From Thauera sp. (GTDB lineage Bacteria > Pseudomonadota > Gammaproteobacteria > Burkholderiales > Rhodocyclaceae): a stretch of 42,343 nt of DNA. Of this stretch, positions 16,418 through 23,006 are shown piece by piece; position 1 is the stretch's first letter; the number at the start of each line of letters is the position of its first letter. The position numbers and the translations under genes are program-made. Below the pieces are notes generated by a model. It made no database searches. It saw only the letters and a program-made list of their open reading frames with translations, and was not told the DNA's origin. Location: assembly GCA_023150215.1 (NCBI GenBank), contig JAKLLJ010000002.1, forward strand, positions 1-42,343. The letters are read 5' to 3'.

Positions 16418-17713
16418 ATGGCCGCCGTAGCGGTGGAGCGCATCGGCAAGTACGAAGTGCGCCGCCCGATCGGCGTGGGCGCCACCAGCACGGTGCACCT
16501 CGCCTGGGACCCCTTCCGCCGCACCGAGGTCGCGATCAAGCGCCTGCGCCACGAGATCCTCGCCGATCCCAAGCGCGGGCGCCTGCTGCGCCAGCTCTTC
16601 CTCAACGAAGCCGCCTTCGCCGGCAAGCTGACCCACCCGCACATCGTGCGCATCCACGATGCGCTAGTCACCGACGAGGACGCCTGGCTGGTCATGGACC
16701 ACGTCCCGGGCGGCACCCTCGAGGACATCGCCAGCCCGGCGACGCTGGCGCCCTTCGAGCGCGTCATCGAGATCGTCTTCAAGGCCAGCCGCGCGCTCGA
16801 CTACGCCTTCCACCAGGGCGTCACTCACCGCGACATCAAACCGGCCAACATCCTGCTGATGGCGCCCGGGAGCAGCGACATCCGCATCTCGGACTTCGGC
16901 GCCGCGCTCCACACAGCGCGCGAAACCACACAGATCGCCGGCGTCGGCTCGCCTGCCTACATGTCACCGCAGCAGGTGCGCGAGGTGCCGCTCGACCACC
17001 GCACCGACATCTATTCGCTCGGCGTGGTGATGTTCCAGCTCCTCACCGGCCACTTGCCCTTCGAGCAGGAAAACAGCTACAGCCTGCTCTACAGCATCAC
17101 CCACGACACCCCGCCACCGCCCTCCGAGCTGCGCCCCGATGTCCCGGAGGCGCTGGACGCGATCGTGCGCCGCGCCACCGAGGGTGATATCGAGCACCGC
17201 TACCAGAGCTGGAGCGAGTTCTCGCACGACCTCGCACTCGCCTTCCGCAACCGCAGCCTGGCCGTTTCGGTCGAGCGCATCGGCGACACCGGCAAGTTCC
17301 AGGCGCTGCGCGCGATGCGTTTCTTCCGCCGCTTCGCCGACGCCGAGCTGTGGGAGGTGATCGGCCTGTCGCGCTTCGAGCGCGCCAGTACGGGCACCGT
17401 GATCATCAAGGAGGGCGAGCGTGGCGACGCGATCTGCTTCGTGCTCGAAGGCGAGGTGCGGGTCAGCAAGCACGGACGCCTGCTCGAGGTGCTCAACCCA
17501 GGCGACTGCTTCGGCGAGATCGCGGTTTTTTCCACCGTTGCCGGGGTGCGCTCGGCCTCGGTCGAAGCCGCCGCCGACACGGCGCTCGTCAGCATCCGCG
17601 CGCGCGCCCTCGAACGTGCCAGCGAAATCCTGCGCATGCATTTCTACCAGGCCTTTCTCGAGGTGCTGGCGACCCGCCTGTCGCAAGCCAGCGCCCGCAT
17701 CGCGAACCTATGA
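16418..17713 (+). CDS. Ser/Thr protein kinase fused to cyclic-nucleotide-binding domain
   Basis: A 431-residue cytoplasmic protein with two domains. Residues 11-275 are a Hanks-type kinase: glycine loop IGVGATSTV, ATP lysine K41 in VAIK, catalytic H137-R138-D139 with N144, DFG at 159-161, and GSPAYMSPQQ in the activation segment. All catalytic residues are present, so it should be active. Residues about 295-420 are a cNMP-binding (CRP-type) domain. Its phosphate-binding cassette, GDCFGEIAVFSTVAGVRSAS at 362-381, keeps the glutamate (E367) and arginine (R378) that contact the cyclic nucleotide. No membrane segment is seen. It overlaps the next gene by four bases (ATGA). cAMP or cGMP control of the kinase is inferred; its targets are unknown. 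Confidence 0.9.
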   Translation: MAAVAVERIGKYEVRRPIGVGATSTVHLAWDPFRRTEVAIKRLRHEILADPKRGRLLRQLFLNEAAFAGKLTHPHIVRIHDALVTDEDAWLVMDHVPGGTLEDIASPATLAPFERVIEIVFKASRALDYAFHQGVTHRDIKPANILLMAPGSSDIRISDFGAALHTARETTQIAGVGSPAYMSPQQVREVPLDHRTDIYSLGVVMFQLLTGHLPFEQENSYSLLYSITHDTPPPPSELRPDVPEALDAIVRRATEGDIEHRYQSWSEFSHDLALAFRNRSLAVSVERIGDTGKFQALRAMRFFRRFADAELWEVIGLSRFERASTGTVIIKEGERGDAICFVLEGEVRVSKHGRLLEVLNPGDCFGEIAVFSTVAGVRSASVEAAADTALVSIRARALERASEILRMHFYQAFLEVLATRLSQASARIANL

Positions 17714-18639
17714 CGCCTGCGCCCCCGCCCCCCGCTCTTCCCGCGCTTCCCGCCGTCGAGGACGCCCTGCGCGCCCGACTCGGCACCCGCGTGCGCATCA
17801 CCGCCTCACAGCCGGCAAGGGGTGGCGACATTCACACTGCGCTGTGCATCGACACCGCCGAGGGCACGCGCTTCTTCGTCAAGCTCGCCGCAGCCGCGCA
17901 GTTGCCGATGTTCGAGGCCGAGGCCGACGGCCTTGCCGCGATCGCCGCCAGCGCCAGCCTGCGCACGCCTGCGGTGATCGCCTGCGGCGCGTCCGAAGGG
18001 CATGCCTTCCTGATCCTCGAGCACCTGGACCTGCGCCCGCTCCAGTCAGCCGCCGACGGCGCACGCTTCGCCGAAGCGCTGGTCGCCCTGCACCGCGACA
18101 TCGACGAGCACTTCGGCTGGACGCGCGACAACTTCATCGGCCGCACGCCGCAAGCCAACGACCCGCGTGACAACTGGGCGCGCTTCGTCGTCGAGCAGCG
18201 CCTGCGTCCGCAGTTCGCGCTCGCGCGCAACCAAGGCGCCGACAACGCCCTGCTGCGCCAGGGCGAGTCCCTGTTCGAGCGTGTCCCGGCGCTTTTCCTC
18301 GACTACCGCCCGCAGCCCAGCCTGCTCCATGGCGACCTCTGGCACGGCAACGCCGCGCTGCTGGCCGATGGCACGCCGGTCGTGTTCGACCCCGCTGTCC
18401 ATCGCGGCGACCGCGAAGCCGATCTCGCGATGAGCGAGCTCTTCGGCGGCTTCCCCTCCACCTTCTACGCCGCCTACCGCAAGGCCTGGCCGCTGCACGA
18501 GGACTATGAGCAGCGCAAGCAGCTGTACAGCCTGTACCACGTGCTCAACCACCTGAACTTGTTCGGCAGAGCCTACCTGCGCGAGGCGCTGCGGCTGGCG
18601 ACACGACTGAACGAGACGCTGGGGCGAAAGCGGGAGTGA
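17710..18639 (+). CDS. Fructosamine kinase family protein
   Basis: A 309-residue member of the fructosamine/ketosamine-3-kinase family (aminoglycoside phosphotransferase fold). These enzymes phosphorylate sugar adducts on amines so that they decompose, repairing glycated protein, although bacterial substrates are often unproven. Visible features are the ATP lysine K58 (RFFVK), the catalytic loop LLHGDLWHGN with D209 and N214, the metal aspartate D227 in VVFDPAVHRGDREADLAM, and ELFGGF after it. The Pro/Ala-rich first 14 residues are extra. The ATG overlaps the kinase stop, so the two kinases are translationally coupled. About 200 AT-richer bases follow before the next gene. Confidence 0.88.
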   Translation: MTPAPPPPALPALPAVEDALRARLGTRVRITASQPARGGDIHTALCIDTAEGTRFFVKLAAAAQLPMFEAEADGLAAIAASASLRTPAVIACGASEGHAFLILEHLDLRPLQSAADGARFAEALVALHRDIDEHFGWTRDNFIGRTPQANDPRDNWARFVVEQRLRPQFALARNQGADNALLRQGESLFERVPALFLDYRPQPSLLHGDLWHGNAALLADGTPVVFDPAVHRGDREADLAMSELFGGFPSTFYAAYRKAWPLHEDYEQRKQLYSLYHVLNHLNLFGRAYLREALRLATRLNETLGRKRE

Positions 18640-18649
18640 GGTCGCCCGC

Positions 18650-18676
18650 ACGCCGTGTCAAGCGTCGGTTTTTTTT
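18650..18676 (+). terminator. Weak terminator candidate after the fructosamine kinase gene
   Basis: ACGC (18650-18653) can pair with GCGT (18662-18665), followed three bases later by a T8 tract (18669-18676). A second T6 run lies at 18686-18691. The stem is only four base pairs, so termination here is uncertain. Confidence 0.3.
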
Positions 18677-18740
18677 ACATCGCGGTTTTTTAGGTGGCGG
18701 GTCCGATAAATCACCTCTTTCAAATCATGGCCTTGCACCT

Positions 18741-18773
18741 TTGACGTATAGCGGGCGTGATTTTTGCTACAGT
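18741..18773 (+). promoter_or_regulatory. Candidate promoter of the HPr-rel-A cluster
   Basis: TGCTACAGT at 18765-18773 matches the extended -10 form TGnTANANT, with TTGACG at 18741-18746 upstream. The 21-base spacer is long, but an extended -10 can compensate. A second TATAAT at 18811-18816 lacks a -35 at normal distance. The 210-base gap before the gene is markedly AT-richer than its surroundings. Confidence 0.45.
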
Positions 18774-18849
18774 TGACAGCAAGATGATCCGACGGCGATC
18801 CGCCGATGGATATAATTCTGGCAACAGCCAGCGATACGAGAGGTTCATG

Positions 18850-19407
18850 ATGGACGCAACCCGAAACGACGAGACGGTGGAGCGACGCCGGCGCGTCCTC
18901 AAGGGCGCCGTCGGCGCGTCGACCGTCCTCACGCTCGGCTATGGTGGCAACGTGGCCGCGGCTTCGCTGGGGTGCGTCAACAAGGCGTATCTCGAGAGCA
19001 CCCCTCCGGGTGGAGCATCCCAGTTCCTGACCACCGATCCGGGCACCACGACGACCGACGCCAATTGGGCGTGGAGCAAGGTGGAGGTCTGGCGTTGCTC
19101 GGCACCCACCAGCACGGGGGCGACCACCGAGTTCGACGGATTCTCGCTCGACGGCAATTCGACCTGGTACGCGGTACCAGCTGCAGTGGGCCTGGAACCA
19201 ACGAAGGTCGATGGTGCGAGCAAGATCAGCGACCAGTCCGGTTATCCGAGATCTGCCTGGGTGCTGGCCTATTTCGACGAGAGCGGCAACCTTGTCGGCC
19301 GTTACCCCGACATCAGCGCGCGCACCTCGCAAAGAGTCCCGCTCGAGGGCTCCTGCCTCGCGTCGGTGAATCCCAACGCCACCACAGGCTTCACCTTCGG
19401 CGGCTGA
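18850..19407 (+). CDS. Small Tat-exported protein of unknown function
   Basis: I do not recognise this 185-residue protein. It has a twin-arginine signal: RRRRVLKG at 12-19, a mild hydrophobic stretch (19-36) and a likely cleavage after AAA at 36-38. The mature part (about 147 residues) is rich in Thr, Ser, Gly and Asp, with three cysteines (C42, C83, C169) and several Trp (WAWSKVEVW at 73-81). It ends in TTGFTFGG, a C-terminal Gly-Gly. No membrane anchor or PEP-CTERM signal follows. A GAGAGG ribosome-binding site (18838-18843) fits the second of two adjacent ATGs (18850) best. The PqqD-like gene follows after 6 bases, making this a candidate substrate of the downstream enzymes. That is inference. 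Confidence 0.75.
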   Translation: MDATRNDETVERRRRVLKGAVGASTVLTLGYGGNVAAASLGCVNKAYLESTPPGGASQFLTTDPGTTTTDANWAWSKVEVWRCSAPTSTGATTEFDGFSLDGNSTWYAVPAAVGLEPTKVDGASKISDQSGYPRSAWVLAYFDESGNLVGRYPDISARTSQRVPLEGSCLASVNPNATTGFTFGG

Positions 19408-19413
19408 GCGCGA

Positions 19414-19701
19414 ATGCGCCCATCATCGCCCATGGGGCCTGTCGTCTGGATGGAACGCTACTGCCCGTCACTCGACGGGCAGTTTGTTTTTCTCGACCCC
19501 TTGTGGTGGGACACCCACCTGTTGAGCGCTGGCGCGGTGACCGTGCTGCGCGAGGCGGCGGCAGCGATCGAGGACGGCAGCTTCGACGCCTTCCAGGCCG
19601 ACATCCGAGCGGCGGGCGGCTGGCCGGCCGGCCTCGAGCGCCTCGCGCACGCGCTGGCCATCCTGGCGAACGACGCTGCCGCGCCCGCGGAGCCGACATG
19701 A
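19414..19701 (+). CDS. PqqD-like protein of HPr-rel-A system
   Basis: A 95-residue small protein resembling the PqqD/RRE fold: a short beta-rich N-terminus (WMERYCPSLDGQFVFLDP) followed by helices starting LLSAGAVTVLREAA (36-49), where PqqD proteins have the equivalent L-N-x-x-A helix. PqqD-like domains bind leader peptides and hand them to modifying enzymes. NCBI families, as I recall, name such neighbours of HprK-related kinase A the HPr-rel-A system PqqD family peptide chaperone. In-frame ATGs at 19432 and 19450 are alternative starts, and no strong ribosome-binding site distinguishes them. Its stop overlaps the kinase ATG (ATGA). The single cysteine is C17. Confidence 0.7.
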   Translation: MRPSSPMGPVVWMERYCPSLDGQFVFLDPLWWDTHLLSAGAVTVLREAAAAIEDGSFDAFQADIRAAGGWPAGLERLAHALAILANDAAAPAEPT

Positions 19702-20573
19702 GCACGCGCTGCCGGCAGCGCACGATCGACCTGGGTGCGGCGCGCGTTGCGGTGAGTTCGACAATCGCCAGCTTCAACGCGCAACTCGATTTCATCTACC
19801 GGGATCAGGATCTCGGGCCTGGTAGCGCGGATTTCGTCGATCTGCGCGTTGCGCTACGTCCGGGGTCCCCCTGGCGACGGTGGAGGCCGCAGGTCACCCT
19901 GTGGTCCGAGGCCACCCGGCCGTTCGAGCCCTACCCGTTGCAGAGCGCCCTGCCCCTGTTCGAGTGGGGCAGCAACTGGCTGCTGGTGCAGCGGCTCAAT
20001 GCCTACCTGCTGCTGCACGCGGGAGTGGTCGCGCGCGCGGACCGGGCCTTGATCCTGCCCGCGGCGCCGGGCTCGGGCAAGAGCACCCTTGCCTGCGCCT
20101 TGAACCTCGCCGGCTGGCGCTTTCTGTCCGACGAGTTCGGCGTCGTCGATCCCGCAACCGGTGCGATGCTTCCCCTGCTCAAGCCCGCCGCACTCAAGAA
20201 CCGCTCGATCGAGCTCATCGGCGGGCACGCCGGCGCGGTGCTCGGGCCGACGTTCCCCGGGACGCGCAAGGGTGATGTCGCGCACTTCGTGCCCGACCGC
20301 GACAGCGTCGCGGCGCGCCACCAGCCCGCACGTGCGGCGATGGTGGTGTTCCCGCGCTATCGCGACGGCGCGCCCCTGCGCTGCTCGCCGCTGACGAAGG
20401 CCGAGGCCGCACTGCGGCTCGGCCTCAACAGCTTCAACTACCGCAAGCTCGGCCCGGTGGGCTTCGACACCGTCGTCCGTCTGGTGCAGACCGCCCCGGC
20501 CTGGGAGATCGAATACGGCACGCTCGCCGACGCCCTGCCCTGCATCGAGCGACTCTTCGGTGAAGCCCCTTGA
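19698..20573 (+). CDS. HprK-related kinase A
   Basis: A 291-residue protein of the HPr kinase/phosphorylase superfamily. It lacks the N-terminal regulatory domain layout of true HprK but has the kinase core. H107 lies in LLHAGVV and the P-loop APGSGKST at 123-130 (K128, S129). The acidic pair D145-E146 in FLSDEFGVVD follows, and then a basic region KPAALKNRS (162-170). True HprK phosphorylates a serine of HPr; this branch has no known substrate. The C-terminal HprK signature loop is not obvious, so phosphorylase activity is doubtful. The ATG overlaps the PqqD-like stop by four bases and the stop overlaps the nucleotidyltransferase start by one, so the three act as a translationally coupled set. 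Confidence 0.85.
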   Translation: MSTRCRQRTIDLGAARVAVSSTIASFNAQLDFIYRDQDLGPGSADFVDLRVALRPGSPWRRWRPQVTLWSEATRPFEPYPLQSALPLFEWGSNWLLVQRLNAYLLLHAGVVARADRALILPAAPGSGKSTLACALNLAGWRFLSDEFGVVDPATGAMLPLLKPAALKNRSIELIGGHAGAVLGPTFPGTRKGDVAHFVPDRDSVAARHQPARAAMVVFPRYRDGAPLRCSPLTKAEAALRLGLNSFNYRKLGPVGFDTVVRLVQTAPAWEIEYGTLADALPCIERLFGEAP

Positions 20574-21676
20574 TGACTCCGCAACCGAGCGCCGAGTGTG
20601 CGCTGCTGCTGCGCGGACTGCGCGAACCGCTGCAGATTGGCGGCCCGCAGTGGGACCGCGTGCTGCGCCTGGCGCGCATGACCGGTCTGCACGGCCGACT
20701 CGCCGCCGCTAACCTGGACAGCCCTGCGCTCCCCGATGCGGTACGCCGTCACCTGTTGTCGGCGGCACGCATGTCGGCCTTCAGCGCACGGATGCTGGAT
20801 GCGGAGATACGTGCCGTTGCGCCGCTGTGCACGGCGGAATTCCCCGTCATCGCGCTCAAGGGCGGCGCTTACGCCCTGCAGGGCCTCGCCTTCGCGCACG
20901 GCCGCTTCGTCTCCGACATCGACCTGCTCGTGCCCGCTGCCGCCCTGCGCACGATGGAGCACGCACTGCAGCGCGCAGGCTGGGCGGCGGCGCGCCTTGA
21001 TCCCTACGACGAGCGCTACTACCGCGACTGGAGCCACGAAACACCGCCGATGCGCTTTCCCGGCCATGTACTCGAACTGGACCTGCATCATGCGATCACG
21101 CCGGTCACCGGCCGCCTGCACTTCGATCCCGCCCCCCTGTTCGAGGCGAGCGTGGCGGTGCCGGGCAGCCCCTTCAGGGTGCTGGCCCCGGAAGATCAGC
21201 TCCTGCACGCCTGCGTGCATTGTTTCCAGGACGGCGACCTCGCCCTGCGCCTGCGTGAAATCGCCGACATCGACGGTTTGCTGCACAGCTTTGCGGAACG
21301 ACCGGGGTTCTGGCCACGGCTCGGCGAGCGCGCGCACCAGCTTGGGCTCGGCCATGCGTTGTGGTTCGGGCTGCATTACGCCCGCGCATGGACGCATGCC
21401 CCGGTGCCTGCGGACGTACTCGCCAGCCTGCCCGCCCCCACGGGCCCCGCCGCATGGCTGATGGCGCACTGCACCCCCCTGGCGATGCTGCCCTCGGACC
21501 CGGATCATCCGCCTTCGTTTGCGGTCAGGCTGGCACGCCTGGCGATGCTCGCGCGCTACCACCTGCGGCGCATGCCGCCCCACCTGTTGCTTCCGCACCT
21601 GACGCGCAAGGCGATGCTGCGACTGCGCGCCCGTCATGGCCGCGGCGAAGGCGAAAACGACGAAGGCCAGCCCTGA
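20573..21676 (+). CDS. Uncharacterised nucleotidyltransferase family protein
   Basis: A 367-residue protein matching the uncharacterised nucleotidyltransferase family (NTP_transf_5 type). The core LKGGAYAL (95-102) leads into GRFVSDIDLLVP, with the paired metal aspartates D115 and D117 after S114. A third carboxylate, D170, lies in LELDLHH. These are the hallmarks of the minimal nucleotidyltransferase active site. The C-terminal half is helical with H, W and L. The ATG at 20573 shares one base with the kinase stop (TGATG). It ends the cluster; its stop lies inside a terminator hairpin shared with grxD. Transfer of a nucleotide to a protein or peptide is inferred, with no substrate known. Confidence 0.82.
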   Translation: MTPQPSAECALLLRGLREPLQIGGPQWDRVLRLARMTGLHGRLAAANLDSPALPDAVRRHLLSAARMSAFSARMLDAEIRAVAPLCTAEFPVIALKGGAYALQGLAFAHGRFVSDIDLLVPAAALRTMEHALQRAGWAAARLDPYDERYYRDWSHETPPMRFPGHVLELDLHHAITPVTGRLHFDPAPLFEASVAVPGSPFRVLAPEDQLLHACVHCFQDGDLALRLREIADIDGLLHSFAERPGFWPRLGERAHQLGLGHALWFGLHYARAWTHAPVPADVLASLPAPTGPAAWLMAHCTPLAMLPSDPDHPPSFAVRLARLAMLARYHLRRMPPHLLLPHLTRKAMLRLRARHGRGEGENDEGQP

Positions 21677-21695
21677 TCGGGACCGGCCTTCGTCG
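21658..21695. terminator. Hairpin terminator shared by nucleotidyltransferase gene and grxD
   Basis: CGACGAAGGCC (21658-21668) is perfectly complementary to GGCCTTCGTCG (21685-21695), an 11-bp stem with a 16-base loop. On the minus strand TTTT follows directly, suiting termination of grxD. On the plus strand no T-run follows. The stem includes the last codons and stop of the plus-strand gene. Confidence 0.7.
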
Positions 21696-21720
21696 GTGCT
21701 GCGGCAACGCTCGTGCGACT

Positions 21721-22050
21721 TCAGCCTTCGCTGACCGCTCCGGCATCCTTGAGCATCTGCAGCAGCTCGCCGCTTTCGTACATCTCGCGCATGATGTCGC
21801 TGCCACCGACGAACTCGCCCTTGACGTAGAGCTGCGGGATGGTCGGCCAGTTGGAGAAGTCCTTGATGCCCTGGCGGATGTCGTTGTCGGCGAGCACATT
21901 GACCGCGAGCACCTCGCGCACGCCACAGCCCTTGAGAATCTGCACCGCGGTGGACGAGAAGCCGCACTGCGGGAACTGCGGCGTGCCCTTCATGTACAGC
22001 ACCACGTCGTTGTTGGTGACCTGCTCGCGAATGACGTCCTGGATGTCCAT
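21721..22050 (-). CDS. grxD: Monothiol glutaredoxin, Grx4/GrxD type
   Basis: A 109-residue single-domain monothiol glutaredoxin that carries and delivers [2Fe-2S] clusters with glutathione in the cytoplasm. The CGFS active site occupies 29-32 (C29), preceded by VVLYMKGTPQFPQ. WPTIPQLYVKGEFVGGSDI supplies the glutathione-binding TIP loop and GG-S-D motif. Length and motifs are complete. A good sigma-70 promoter (TTGACG, 18 bp, TATTAT) lies just upstream, between grxD and the prmC stop, so it appears to be transcribed alone. Confidence 0.97.
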   Translation of the reverse strand: MDIQDVIREQVTNNDVVLYMKGTPQFPQCGFSSTAVQILKGCGVREVLAVNVLADNDIRQGIKDFSNWPTIPQLYVKGEFVGGSDIMREMYESGELLQMLKDAGAVSEG

Positions 22051-22088
22051 TGTCTGGGAACCTGAAAAGTTGAGTTAAACACTCGGGA

Positions 22089-22118
22089 ATAATAGGGGCT
22101 GTGCGGCGCCAGCGTCAA
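22089..22118 (-). promoter_or_regulatory. Sigma-70 promoter of grxD
   Basis: On the minus strand TTGACG (22118-22113) and TATTAT (22094-22089) are separated by 18 bases. Transcription would begin about 30 bases before the ATG. Confidence 0.7.
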
Positions 22119-22142
22119 CAAGCGCACGATGTTGCGGTTAAC

Positions 22143-23006
22143 TCAGCGCTGGCCACGACCCAGCCAGCGCCCGCCCGTGACACGCTCGATACCGGCGAGG
22201 TCGGTCCACGACGCGATCGCGGCAAAGCCGGCGTCGGCAAGCAGGCTGCGCACCGCGACCGCCTGGTCGTAGCCGTGCTCGAGGAACAGCCAGCCGCCAT
22301 TGAGCAGCCGCGCCGGCGCGCCGGCGACGATCTCGGCGAGATCGTCCAGCCCGCGCACCCCGGCGGCGAGCGCGCCGCGCGGCTCGAAGCGCACATCGCC
22401 CTGCTCCAGATGCGGGTCGGCTGCGGCGATATAGGGCGGGTTGGCCACGATCAGCTCGAAATGCTCCTCGCCGAGCGCCGAAAACCAGTCGCTCTGCACG
22501 AAGGACACGCTCGCCCGCAGCTTCGCCGCATTGGCCATCGCGACCCAAAGCGCCTCGCGCGAGCGGTCGAGCGCGATCACCTCGGGCGCATCCATCTCCA
22601 GCGCCAGCGTCACCGCGAGCGCACCGCTGCCGGTGCCCATGTCGAGCACGCGCACCGTGCGCCGACCGGCAAAATGAGCGAGCGCGAGCTCGACCAGGAG
22701 CTCGGTCTCGGGGCGCGGGATCAGCACCACCGGCGTGACCATGAACTCGCGGCCGTAGAACTCGCGCGTCCCGGTCAGATAGGCCACCGGCTCGCCGGCC
22801 GTGCGGCGCTCGACCAGCGCGCAGAATTCCGCCCACTCCTCGGCGGCGAGCTTCTGTTCCGGCCACGCCACCAGGCGCGAGGCCGGACACTGCAGCACAT
22901 GGCGCAGCAGCACGCGCGCATCCATCAGGTCGATACGCGCGCGCGCCCAGGCGAGCGCAGCGGCAATATCGACCTCGCCCGCGGGCGTCTGGGGGTGAGC
23001 GTTCAT
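22143..23006 (-). CDS. prmC: Release factor glutamine methyltransferase
   Basis: SAM-dependent enzyme that N5-methylates the glutamine of the GGQ motif in peptide-chain release factors. The 287-residue product has the N-terminal helical domain, then IPRPETELLVE (96-106), the SAM-binding loop VLDMGTGSGALAV (120-132) and the substrate-glutamine-binding NPPY at 189-192. Its ATG overlaps the prfA stop by one base (TGATG), so enzyme and substrate gene are coupled. The end, RVTGGRW, is typical of the family. Confidence 0.96.
   Translation of the reverse strand: MNAHPQTPAGEVDIAAALAWARARIDLMDARVLLRHVLQCPASRLVAWPEQKLAAEEWAEFCALVERRTAGEPVAYLTGTREFYGREFMVTPVVLIPRPETELLVELALAHFAGRRTVRVLDMGTGSGALAVTLALEMDAPEVIALDRSREALWVAMANAAKLRASVSFVQSDWFSALGEEHFELIVANPPYIAAADPHLEQGDVRFEPRGALAAGVRGLDDLAEIVAGAPARLLNGGWLFLEHGYDQAVAVRSLLADAGFAAIASWTDLAGIERVTGGRWLGRGQR

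Noticed and set aside
18773..18816. TTGACA at 18773 with TATAAT at 18811 as one promoter
   Set aside because: The 32-base spacing is far outside the 15-19 range for sigma-70.
18850..19407. PEP-CTERM or other exosortase sorting signal on the Tat protein
   Set aside because: The C-terminus lacks a PEP motif, a hydrophobic helix and a basic end.
20570..20572. TTG as the nucleotidyltransferase start
   Set aside because: The ATG one codon later overlaps the kinase stop in the common TGATG arrangement and is the simpler start.
19414..21676. Complete lasso-peptide or PQQ biosynthesis cluster
   Set aside because: No lasso B2 protease or C cyclase and no PqqA, B, C or E are present; only the PqqD-like, kinase and nucleotidyltransferase parts occur.
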